A stretch of DNA of 64,000 nt, taken from Eucommia ulmoides. Its lineage: Eukaryota; Streptophyta; Magnoliopsida; Garryales; Eucommiaceae. Shown here piece after piece: positions 10,975-20,821 of the stretch. The translations under genes were made by a program, and so were the position numbers. The stretch spans positions 5,419,311-5,483,310 of the forward strand of contig CM028328.1 of assembly GCA_016647705.1 (NCBI GenBank), read 5' to 3'. Within the stretch, counting starts at the first letter, position 1; every line of letters begins with the position of its first letter. A model generated the notes under the pieces. The model was given only the letters and a program-made list of their open reading frames with translations. It made no database searches and was not told the origin of the DNA.

Positions 10975-13711
10975 ATGGATTACGTTCGGTTGTTATTTTA
11001 TTGGGGTGGGAGAATATTATAAGGTACTGAGTTCGGGGTTTCTTATAGTACATCATCAGTAAAATCTTTGATTGTCCAAAGGGGAATAACCTTGAATGAA
11101 TTGATTGAGATGCTAAAACCGTGTGTTTTTTAGGATGGGGCTACTGGAAATTTAAAATTAAAGTGTAGGATGCCGATGGCATTGTTGGGGGGAAATTTTA
11201 AATATACCTTGTTTTCTATTGGGGACGATTTAGCATTAAACCAAGTGCTCGAGTTACCTCTGTACATATCCTCACTTTTTACTGTTGAGGGGTATGTTGA
11301 AATAGAAGGAGGATTTGATCATAATCCAATTTTTTTTTCCCAAACTAGTCATTTCACCCACTTAATGACTCTAAATTCTAATCCGTACAATACCCAATCG
11401 TACCCCTAGACAATGCAGTCTAATTACGCCCTTCTATCCCCATACATCCCAGAACAACATCATTCTTATTACACTGTCCCACCCCCCTACATTCCAGAAC
11501 AACATCGTGATTATGGCACCAGTTCTATTCCTCCACATCACCATTTTTCACCAACTAGTCCACCGCAATACAATACAAGTAATTATGGTGGTGAGTTTGA
11601 TACACTTGATAGTCACGGTGTGTCAGAAGAAGAGTTAGATGCAGATGTTGCATTGGAGCCCGAGGATGATGGGAATAGGGATGAAGATCTAGATGTTGGG
11701 CCAAGCGGGCAAGGGAGTGAGAGTCAACAATTTGAGTTGGAAAAAGTTATTCCATTTTTCAATAACTTGGAGTAGGGCGATGAAGATGACTTGGCAAAAT
11801 ACGAGCCGAAGTTGCAGAAAAATTTCTGGACAACGGAGATGGACGAATTTCGTATCGGTATCGTCTTTAAAAATAAGAAACATGTCAAGCACGCCGTCAA
11901 GTATTACCATATCATGAAGAACAAAGAGTATCGTGTGGTGTAATCGACCAAGAAAGTGTGGGTGGCTAAATGCATGCATGAATGCGGTTGGAGGTTGCGG
12001 ACTATTATAAAAGAAAGCCACGGTATGTTCCAGATTACGCAATACGAGGGCCAACACACATGTTTTTTTTAATCAAACGGCATTAGATCATAAAAATTTG
12101 GACCTTGATTTTATTTTGAACTTAATACTTGGACAAGTCGAACAGGATCTAGAATTAAAGATAAGTGTTATCGTGGCTTCCGTGAAACATTCTCACGGAT
12201 TCACCATCTCCTATCGAAAAGCTTGGTTGGCCAGATCTAAAACCATTGAGACTGTGTTCGGAAATTGGGACAAATCATATCTAAAGTTACCGAAGTTTAT
12301 GGTCGCATTGTAGCACTACAATCCGGGTACAATTGTCGAGTGGAGCACTATTCCGACTGATATGCCTAGTTACATGATGTTTGGCATGTTGTTTTGGGCA
12401 GTCAAACCTTTAATTGATGGATGGCGTTATTGTCGGCCTGTTGTCACGATTGACAGCACCCACTTGTGCGGTAAATACGAGGGGAAGATCCTAATTGCCA
12501 TTGGAATAACACCGTCCAATAACTGTTATCCTTTGGCTTTTGCCGTCGTACCGAAGGAGGACTATCGTTGCTGGCGATGGTTCATTTACATGCTTAAGCA
12601 CCATATCATTAAAGATCGTCCTGAGGTAACATTGATATCTGACAAACACGCGGGTTTTCCTAGTGCGGTTGACAACATGTGGCTTAACCAACTGAACGAG
12701 CCTGTCCGATATCATCGATATTATTTGCGTCACCTTTGCAGCAATTTTAACACGTTCGCTAAAAATCAACATTTGAAAGATCTTGCTTGGAAGGCAGGTG
12801 TTGCAAATCAAATTCGAAAATACGATGCAATCATGCAGGAGATAAAAGTAATTAATGTTGAGGCTTATAGGTGGTTGGATCGTATTGCACCCTATAAATG
12901 GATCAGGGCACACGACGATGGCAAGCGTTGGAGAGTGATGACCACCAATTATGCTGAGGTATTTAACAATTACTTGAAGAGTGCAAGAAATGTTCCAATT
13001 ACTGCATCCGTAAAAATTACTTTTCACAAGATGGTTAAATACTTCGATGTTGGTCGACAAGAAGCAATAAATAACTCAGTTGAAGGTCACCTATACGTTA
13101 AACATGTCGTCGAAAAAATACAAAAATCTCAAACCAAGTCCAAAACTTACGAGATTCAGATATTTGATCGGTAAATTATTAGTTATTTTTTTTTTTTTTC
13201 AGGTTACATATAATTGTTGGGACATATAAATTAATTAAATATATATTTTTGTAGAGCGAATGCAATTTATCATGTGAAAACAAAAAAGACTCTTACTGGG
13301 GGCTTCATCGTTCACCAAGTCACATTAGAGGATAACGCTGATTGCACTTGTGGGAAGTATAAAATATGGCGATATCCGTGCTCCTATATACTTTCGGCCA
13401 CCGAGTATAGTGGCAGTAATGCGTTCCAGTATATTGCCGCTGAGTACACAATGGTGAATCAATTGATGGCGTGGAAGTCATCTTTTCGACCGATTATTCA
13501 CGAGGATTACTGGCCACAGACAAGTTTACCGAACCTAATTCCGGACCATAATAGACTTCGAGTGGTGCAGCGTGGTCGATCGACATCCACTCGCATTTGA
13601 AACGAGATGGATCAGTCGCGAAGAACAATGACAAATCAGTGTAGTTTGTGTTCCCAGACTGGACATGATAGACAAAAGTGTCCATCCCGACCTCGCCATA
13701 TACCCAATTAA
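10975..13711 (+). pseudogene. MULE transposase (MURA-like), decayed
   Basis: Encoded a DDE transposase of the Mutator superfamily. In order: an N-terminal PB1-like segment from ATG 10975; an acidic, Pro/Tyr-rich linker (11413-11775); the MuDR-type zinc-binding domain (VWVAKCMHECGWRLRTII, about 11960); the MULE catalytic domain, with first Asp in VVTIDSTHLCGKYEGK (about 12446), second Asp in LISDKHAGFPSAV (about 12635) and Glu in TTNYAEVFN (about 12950); an intron of about 80 bp (13173-13253); a SWIM-type finger; and a CCHC knuckle (CSLCSQTGHDRQKC) near the end. Breaks: in-frame stops at about 11020, 11149, 11407, 11773, 11941, 12311 and 13598, and a frameshift between about 12070 and 12100. 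The SWIM final His is replaced (PCSY instead of PCSH). Confidence 0.9.
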
Positions 13712-13947
13712 TCTTGTCCCATCATTGTAATTGATGTTTATGGATTTTTTTGTCGCACAATTTTATTTGTAATGAATGTTTTTCCTAATTTATTTATTTG
13801 ATATGACAATTTTTATGTACGATAAATTTCATGCACTTGTCGCGTACATTTATTTGTAATGGATGCTATATTTTGTTTGTAAATGTCATTAAATCTTAAT
13901 TTGGTACTAATAAATTTAACGCAAGTGTTGAGGAAAAAATTTCAGTT

Positions 13948-16038
13948 ATGTATCACCCTGGCCCAAAAGTTACTACAGTTCTCTACTTGCAGGCCTAGCA
14001 CAGGTCTAAATTAGTCTGGGCAGGACATGTTAATATTTAATTTATTACATTAATTTTATCATTTTATGTTATTGATTCTGTCTTAATTAATGTTAATTAA
14101 TGTTTCAGGATATTGGTGTCCTAAACTGTGTGGGAGTTGATGTAGGGGAATGGAGAGCAAACACCCCCGCTCGAGTCGTTGAACTAATAGAATCGGCTGA
14201 ATTATATGGCCCTTACAGGTTGTGGCCGAAGCGGTTTGATAGGGCCCTAATAACTGCATTAGTAGAGAGATGGCGTCCGGAGACGCATACTTTCTATCTA
14301 CCCATTGGGGAGATGATGATTACGCTACAGGGCGTGGCTGTCTTGTTGGGGTTGCCTGTGCACGGGCAACCCATTACCGGCCTTAATGACACGCGGTCGG
14401 TAGAGAGTTGGCAGGGACTCTACTCTGATCTTCTCGGCGTGGTACCGCCACCGGTTGTAATAAAGAACGGTTGTATGAAGCTCAATTGGTTAAAGGAAAC
14501 CTTCAACCAAGTTCCTGAAGATGCCAGCAAAGAGACCATCCATTGCTACGCCCGGGCATATTGCTTGATTTTGCTTGGCACCATGTTGTTGCCTGATAAA
14601 TCGCAGAACATGGTCAAGCTCGTCTACCTCCCACTGCTCCGTGACTTAATACCGCTTGTTAAGTATAGTTGGGGCAGTGCGACACTAGCTGTGCTATACC
14701 GCGAGTTATGCAAGGCAGCGAAGGCTAGAACCAAAGATATTACCGGGTGTCTATTTTTGTTAGAGTGTTGGGCCTGGGAGCAATTGCCGAGGCTTCGACC
14801 GGATGTTGTCCCTATTCCCAATTATGATGGATTGTACGGACAACTGGCTTTGGACAACTTTTTGTTCCCAGCGGCTCTGAGGGGTGCTTGGTAAGTAATT
14901 AGTAAATTGTTTTTTGTTTTATTATCATGTAATATAAATTTCCATCCATATTTAGTTAAACTTTTGGTTATTTTATTGATGTACAGGTAGACCCTTAGAT
15001 TCCGTACGGAACACCAGCCGATGCACATTTTGATCGTCTATCGTGATCAGTTAGATCGATTACAGAATGACGAGATTAATTGTTTATTTACATCAAATTT
15101 TTAATTTATTTTTTTATTTACATATTTTTTGGACAGGTCGTCTAGATGACATATCACCAACAAGATTTGCCTACATACACTAGAGATGGAGAACAAATAT
15201 GGATGGCAGAACTGCACCTCATTTGCTACGAGATTGTCAAGTACACATATCCCCTACATTACTACGACAATTCGGTTATCAGCAACCGATTCCTCAACAG
15301 TGTCATTGGGATCTGATATTGCACACCACTAGTCGGCGAGGACACTACGGTGATGATTGAATTGTATTACACCGCCAGCATATAGCTAGGTGGAATAGTC
15401 GAAAAGCACCTGATGTGGGCAGCTTCTTGCAGGGGATAGGGGTTGACCATGAATACATGAACTGGTATTGGAGAATCACATGAAGGTTCATGGTCAACCA
15501 GGAGTACCGGCCCGATGTTGGTTATTTAGCAACAGGATCACGTGCGAGGTTCATGGAAGGTGACGTCCATCCTGCTCCTCACACTGTTTCTCAACCTACT
15601 TCCCAGCCATGTACTGCTGATGCCGGACCATCTAGTATGTACGGCATGGGTACTGATGCTGGACTGTCTGGTATGTACGACATGAGTGCTGATGCCGGAT
15701 CGTCTGATATGTACGGCATGGGTGCTGATGCCGAACCGTCATTCACATTCTATACTCCGAATATGAGCGACATTATTTCAACTTCAGGGGTCATTCCTCC
15801 GGTGGCATTTGTCAAACCCAGTAGATTACAAAGACAGGTGTCACCGGTGCAGTGGTTTAGGGACGACGCCGTTATCACCCGGGGAAGTATGCAGCAGTCG
15901 TTCATGGACTTTGAATAAGTTACACAAGTTCATGAGGAGGCTGAGGAACCTCCTATTGCTCAACGACGAGGGCGGAGGAACATCCGACCTCGAGGCTACG
16001 GTACATACATTTTTTTTTGTAAATATATAGTTATATAG
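13948..16038 (+). pseudogene. Plant mobile domain (PMD) gene carried by MULE, decayed
   Basis: The PMD family (PF10536) includes Arabidopsis MAIN/MAIL1 and many transposon-borne proteins. The first exon (from 13948) opens MYHPGPK and continues through VLYLQ and HRSKLVW with one stop. The main exon (about 14109-14890) carries the PMD core: YGPYRLWPKRFDRALITALV, TFYLPIGEMMITLQGVAVLL, GLPVHGQPI and YCLILLGTMLLPDKSQN. It ends at a GTAAGT donor. Further blocks (14987 and 15137 on) contain FGYQQPIPQQCHWDLILHTT, RWNSRKAPDVGSFLQGIG and MNWYWRIT. A Met-Gly-Asp-Ala repeat region (15610-15750) and a basic tail follow. Several in-frame stops (in LYLQA-HRS, at 15356, 15481 and 15916) make it a pseudogene. 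It lies on the transposase strand, probably in the same transcription unit or just behind it. Confidence 0.8.
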
Positions 16039-16104
16039 GAACTTATGTAGTTAGTAAATCCATTTTTTTGTAATGTTTGGAGATTTAGAAAGTTGTTAAT
16101 TTAC

Positions 16105-16196
16105 CGTATATATTACTTCGCAAATGGATAAAGCATTGAAATGGGAGATCGAGCAACAAATTCTTAGACGGCATACAGAGTGAAAATTTGTTAAAA

Positions 16197-16265
<69 letters not shown>

Positions 16266-17578
16266 TTCTTGACATAAAAAATATATTTTTAAAATTTAAT
16301 TTCTGAAAACATAGTGGTTGAATCTTATTTACGGGGATGGGGTAAAACACAGATAAAAAATGCGTTTTTATAAAAACGCATTTCCAAAATGCGTTTTTAA
16401 AAAACAAAAAAAAAATGAAAAACGCATTTAGAAAATGCGTTTCTCAAAGAAAAAAAAAACATAGGCCGACAGGTTTACCCCCCCCCCCCCAAAAAAAAAA
16501 ATTGGCACGATAATTTTCGGCAACTTTGAGTTGATTAACGGTGGTTTTTCGATATTTTAAATAAATCTAATTTTTTTGGTGCATAAATTACGTTCATAAC
16601 ACTCCATAATACTTTTTACAATACTAAAAACGGACAAGTAGATGAATTTTAAAAAATTGCCAAAGTTGACCAGATGAACTGTTTCGATAACGGCGGAATG
16701 TTTTTGGGCAATTTGGAATTAACAAAAGACTGCATGTCCGTAACAGAAATGAACCAAATTTTTTGCAGATAAACTATATTCATAACGCTATATAACAAAA
16801 CTTAAAACATTAAAAACGGACTAGTGGATAATTTTTAAATAATCGTCAAAAGTGGTCCGATGAGTGAATAAGCTTTAAATAATGGTTTAAAAAATACTAG
16901 TCCGTGTTTGACAATTATTTAAAAATTATTCACTAGTCCATTTTTAGTATTTTAAGTTTTGTTATATAGTGTTATGAACATAGTTTATCTACAAAAAATT
17001 TGGTTCATTTTTGTTATGGACATGCAGTCTTTTGTCAATTCCAAATTACCCAAAAAAATTCCGCCGTTATCGAAACAACTTATCTGATCAACTTTGGCGA
17101 TTTTTTAAAATTCATCCACTTGTCCGTTTTTAGTGTTGTAAAAAGTATTATAGAGTGTTTCGAACGTAATTTATGCACAAAAAAATTAGATTTATTTAAA
17201 ATATCGATAAATCACCGTTAATCAACTCAAAGTTGCCGAAAATTATCGTGCCAAATTTTTTTTTTTTGGGGGGGGGGGGTAAAACCTGTCGGCCTATGTT
17301 TTTTTTTTCTTTGAGAAACGCATTTTCTAAATGCGTTTTTCATTTTTTTTTTTTGTTTTTTAAAAACGCATTTTGGAAATGCGTTTTTATAAAAACGTAT
17401 TTTTTATCTGTGTTTTACCCCATCCCCGTAAATAAGATTCAACCACTATGTTTTCAAAAAAAGGAATTGCGTAATTTATAAAAATGCATTTTTTATCTGC
17501 GTTTTATCTTATCTCCGTAAATAAAATTCAACCACCATGTTTTCAAAAATTAAATTTTAAAAATATATTTTTTATGTC

Positions 17579-17664
<86 letters not shown>

Positions 17665-17752
17665 AACCAATTTCCACTTTGTATACTTTCTAACAATTTC
17701 TTGTTCGATCTCCCATTTCAATGTTTTATCCATTTCAGAAGCAATATACACG
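16105..17752. repeat. 1.65-kb imperfect palindrome (hairpin) inside MULE
   Basis: The left arm (about 16105-16852) and right arm (about 16905-17752) are inverted copies. Pairs include GGGAGATCGAGCAACAAATT with its counterpart near 17704, a (TA)n next to a (GA/CT)n microsatellite, a nest of AAAACGCATTT/AAATGCGTTTT motifs, a run of C's matched by a run of G's (16479 and 17267), and AACTTTGAGTTGATTAACGG. The loop is about 50 bp. The right arm has a local duplication (17395-17560). The outermost 100 bp of each arm reads as a short coding-like segment, MDKALKWEIEQQILRR on the left and MDKTLKWEIEQEIVRK on the right, suggesting a captured exon. Confidence 0.85.
16199..16265. repeat. (TA)n(GA)n microsatellite in palindrome left arm
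   Basis: About 23 TA units followed by about 10 GA units; mirrored by (CT)n(TA)n at about 17583-17661. Confidence 0.9.
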
Positions 17753-17989
17753 ATAGATCAACAGCTTTATATGGAAATGTAAGTACAATTAATTATAAAT
17801 AGAAAAAAAATATTACATAAATTAGAATCATGTTTAGCAGTGTTCGTTACAAAACTCATAATAAAGACAATAAATAAGAAATACATTATATAACATCAAG
17901 AAAATAGTTACAAGAAAACACTTAAAAAGATAATTGAACTACAAAAAAAACATTTATTCTTCATTTGATATGTACCCCTCAGATAAATA

Positions 17990-18460
17990 TTAATTATTAT
18001 TCATGATGTTATGGTATTCGCTTGGAGATAGTGCTCTGTTACTTGCGGCGGCCATTTCATTGGCTAGTTGTAGTAGATAATATCGATTCCTGCGTAACAA
18101 CATTCGATTATTCTCCAGGCGAATTTGTGTAATTACATCTTCGATCTCGGTTGTGTCATCAATTATACATCGTCTAGGCATCTGAAGACTTCTACGATAA
18201 GGAACTGGTGCATTCAGATATCTCAAACGAGATACAAGGTTGTTAGACTCGTTCACCCTATATTCTCATTCTTGGCGTAGATCGACCCGATACTCTATTG
18301 GGTTGGTGTCTTGATCACTCCAGTAGTAATCATAGTATGGTCGTAGAATCCAACATCTTTGGTGATCCCATGGTCCAAGCCAACCCCAAACACTGTACGA
18401 GTTCTCCTCACTTGAAAAACTAAATGAGCTTTCTTCACTTGAATTAATATTTGAAGACAT
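17990..18460 (-). pseudogene. Small MULE gene A, opposite strand, one in-frame stop
   Basis: From ATG 18460 the frame runs MSSNINSSEESSFSFSSEEN, then an aromatic-rich stretch (WILRPYYDYYWSDQD) and DLRQE. A single TGA at 18266-18268 interrupts it. It continues in the same frame through RVNESNNLVSRLRYLNAP and IRLENNRMLLRRNRYYLLQ to a stop at 17990. Read through, it is about 156 residues: an acidic Ser-rich head and a basic, probably helical tail. No known domain was recognised. It is paralogous to gene B next to it: both share the order aromatic block, EYRVN/TYRVN, ENNRM. Its position opposite the transposase, reading in from the right TIR, parallels mudrB of maize MuDR, but no sequence similarity to MURB is claimed. 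Confidence 0.6.
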
Positions 18461-18722
18461 CACGAAAATTATAGGTTGAATAGTTTGTTTCCAAATATTA
18501 TACTGCATAAAAAAAATAGATTTTTTAAAAACATAATTATTGAAAGAGACTTATGTACACGAGACTTAACTAAAAAAAACTAACCCAACACTACCTATCA
18601 ATTGAAAGAGAGAAAATCAATTGTTCAGTAGAAGTAGTGTTATTTATAATTTAACATTGAACCGATACATTAGACTTCGAAGGAAATACATAGTTAAACT
18701 GCAATTCATCAACGCGAAAGTA

Positions 18723-19143
18723 TTAAACATCACTCTCATCATCAGACATTTCAATATATGACTGATATTGAGGTTTCCTTGTGCATCTCATGTAAGTACG
18801 CGCTTCGGCAACCAAATCTTATTCGAGACGCTCACGTGCTGTCGTTTCAAGCTCGTGTCGAAAAATTCGAATTTGCATTCGGTTATTTTCTTCGCGGTAC
18901 CTATGCAACGCCATCTGAAGGTTATGTGGCGTGTCTATTGGCATTGTTCTAGCCAATTGATGAACTATTGGAATATTATATTACCTGCATCCGTCCACCA
19001 GAATCTCAAATTGGTTGACACGATAAGTGTATTCCTCCCGCATTCTTGCAATCTACCGTGAAAAGTAACGAACTCTTAGATCGAAAAAGTATGAGTATTC
19101 ATCTTCCAAAAACCAATAACATCCCATTGAACGATACAGATCT
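18723..19143 (-). pseudogene. Small MULE gene B, opposite strand, three in-frame stops
   Basis: The minus-strand frame from about 19143 to the stop at 18723-18725 stays in register throughout: MGCYWFLEDEYSYFFDLRVR, a stop, MREEYTYRVNQFEI, a stop, ARTMPIDTPHNLQMALHRYR, EENNRMQIRIFRHELETTA, a stop, then YIEMSDDESDV. Stops are at about 19061, 18989 and 18821. Because the frame is otherwise kept over 140 codons, this was a real gene that decayed by point mutation. It is a tandem paralogue of gene A. The start codon is not identified. Transcription would come from the right TIR promoter, about 400 bp upstream. Function unknown. Confidence 0.55.
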
Positions 19144-19450
19144 CTCACCGTGTATATTTTTCAATCTTTAAATTTTTTATTTAATTAACTTAAACGGAAT
19201 ATAAATTCGATATCAAGTTAATATCAAATTCATAAATTAAATTAATTTGATTTTAACTGAAATACTAAAATTAATTTTAAATTATTGAAGAACTAATTTT
19301 TTTTAATAAGAAAATAATTTTTTTAAACACATTTAAGAAATAAAATTTAATTAATTTGATAGAAAAAGTTGTAGAGAAATTAATTAACTAACCAATTATA
19401 ATAGATTAAACTAATAAATAAATTAAACAAAACACATAAAATAAATTTAC

Positions 19451-19560
19451 CTCCAGTAGGGGAAGATATTTTGAAGAAACCAATTATCAGTGCTTAGTGA
19501 AGAAGAAGAAAAAAATATCAAAAGAATAAATTTGATAGAAACAATTGTAGAGAATTTATA
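19451..19560 (-). promoter_or_regulatory. Right MULE promoter, noncoding first exon and splice donor
   Basis: On the minus strand a TATAAATT box (19553-19560) lies just inside the right TIR. A pyrimidine-rich leader follows, then the donor GGAG/GTAAATTTATT at 19451/19450. This is closely similar to the left-end GAG/GTAAGTTTATT. It would drive small genes B and A toward the centre, convergent with the transposase unit. Confidence 0.45.
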
Positions 19561-19584
19561 GAGAATTTACACCAGACTTCGGAC

Positions 19585-19994
19585 TCCAAACGGTAAAAAA
19601 AAAATTCAAGTTTTCTAGTCAAAATTTTTCAAATTTTTCAACATGAGATGACCCTTCATGTCAGCCGCTGCAGGCTGCTGCAACCTGCAGCGGCTGCTCA
19701 GGAACGAGCGAAACGCCCGTTCCCGAAAAATTCGAAAAAAAAAATTATTTTTATTTTTTTGTACCCGGGGATCCGATGTAAAAAATAAAAAATAAAAATA
19801 AATAAATAAATTATTATACCCGGGGATCAGATCCCTGGGTATACGGCCCCCAAATCTCATACACAGGGTTCAGAACCCCGTGTTTAAATACTCGGGGAAC
19901 CGATCCCCGAGTAACACTACTTCCGTAATTAAGTTTCAAACCGCACTATTTAAGTAATTTTGTTTTAAAAAAATTATAAAAGCGTAAACAACTC
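19585..19994 (-). repeat. Right terminal inverted repeat of MULE
   Basis: This is the inverted counterpart of 7736-8130. It has the same CCCGGGGATC palindromes, one of them damaged (19767-19776), the GCAGCCGCTGCAGG block near 19660-19690, and the terminal GTAAACAACTC. Confidence 0.85.
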
Positions 19995-20004
19995 CAAGGA
20001 GATA
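19995..20004. repeat. Target site duplication of MULE, right
   Basis: CAAGGAGATA, identical to 7726-7735. Confidence 0.9.
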
Positions 20005-20047
20005 TAGCAAAGCAAAACCTCACACACATTCACACTTCCAAGAAGAA
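20005..20047 (+). pseudogene. Third metallothionein copy: 5' UTR remnant, right part
   Basis: TAGCAAAGCAAAACC followed by CACACATTCACACTTCCAAG matches the 5' UTR of MT copy 2 (29937-29975). The match stops in the AAGAAGAAGAA tract, where the sequence switches to DNA homologous to 36831 onward (GATGAGAC). The coding exons that should follow are missing. The junction lies in a short AGAA microhomology. Confidence 0.8.
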
Positions 20048-20309
20048 GAAAGATGAGACCACGACTAACCCAATGTTATTTGATCTTTACAGTTGGATTT
20101 AAAATTTAATCAAACGGTCTAAAAAATGTCTCACAGTATAAAACCTATATATATATACACACACACATCGTGGCTAAGGCACTAATTTAATACATTAATC
20201 TTAATTATTCAATAGTTAATTTAAATACATTAATCATGAAAAGATATTTTGTTAAAAATTTGTTATTTGCTTCCAAAACAAAATCTAAATCAATGGTCAG
20301 AAATGTCTC

Positions 20310-20746
20310 TGTTGGGAAATAAAGAGCAATTTCCCTATAACCAAATTTACGAAAATGAGAGCAGAAAAATTAACACACAAGGTTGATAACGGAGTTCGGC
20401 CAATTGTGTCTACGTCTCCGGAGCTGCTGCAGATCTTTCACTAAAGGATAAAAATTACAAAGTGTTTACAAACACTCAAGCTCACAACCCACAACCCAAT
20501 TACGCCCAAGAATGTTTCCCACAAAATTCTCACACAAACTTTTCTTTTTAAGCTCTCTCTCAAACCTTTCTAACTTGGTTTTTTTCTTTGATGGGTTAAT
20601 ACTAAAGCATGGAGGTTAATGGGGTTTATATAGGCTTCAAAAGAAACATGAGATTGATGGAATTAGGCACCTCCAATTGACATTTGGAGTTAGACACCTC
20701 TATTTGAAAAAATGTCTAAGTTAGGCACCTACCAAATTAACCAACA
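20310..20746 (-). repeat. 3' LTR of Copia 1
   Basis: 437 bp, bounded by TGTTGG...CCAACA. It is preceded on the minus strand by the polypurine tract. Confidence 0.9.
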
Positions 20747-20821
20747 ATCTCCCACTTGAAGACTGATTTCAATTTGTTTTCACACCTTGATCAATGCAGC
20801 AACTCTTCCCCGGTCTTGTCA

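Larger units (their letters stand above)
7736..19994. mobile_element. Complete but decayed Mutator-like element (MULE), 12.26 kb
   Basis: Both ends start with GAGTTGTTTAC facing inward and are followed by inverted repeats of about 400 bp. The flanks carry a perfect 10-bp target duplication, CAAGGAGATA (7726-7735 and 19995-20004). The uninterrupted target is preserved in the leader of MT copy 2 as GAGCAAGGAGATATAGCAA. MULEs usually duplicate 9 bp, with 8-11 known. From left to right the contents are: TIR with promoter-like motifs, AT-rich repetitive intron, transposase pseudogene (+), PMD pseudogene (+), long palindrome, small gene A (-), small gene B (-), and TIR with promoter-like motifs. 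All coding parts carry stops, so it is non-autonomous now. Confidence 0.9.

Noticed and set aside
12491-13060. Long open frame on the minus strand
   Set aside because: Shadow of the transposase catalytic domain on the plus strand, which has clear family motifs.
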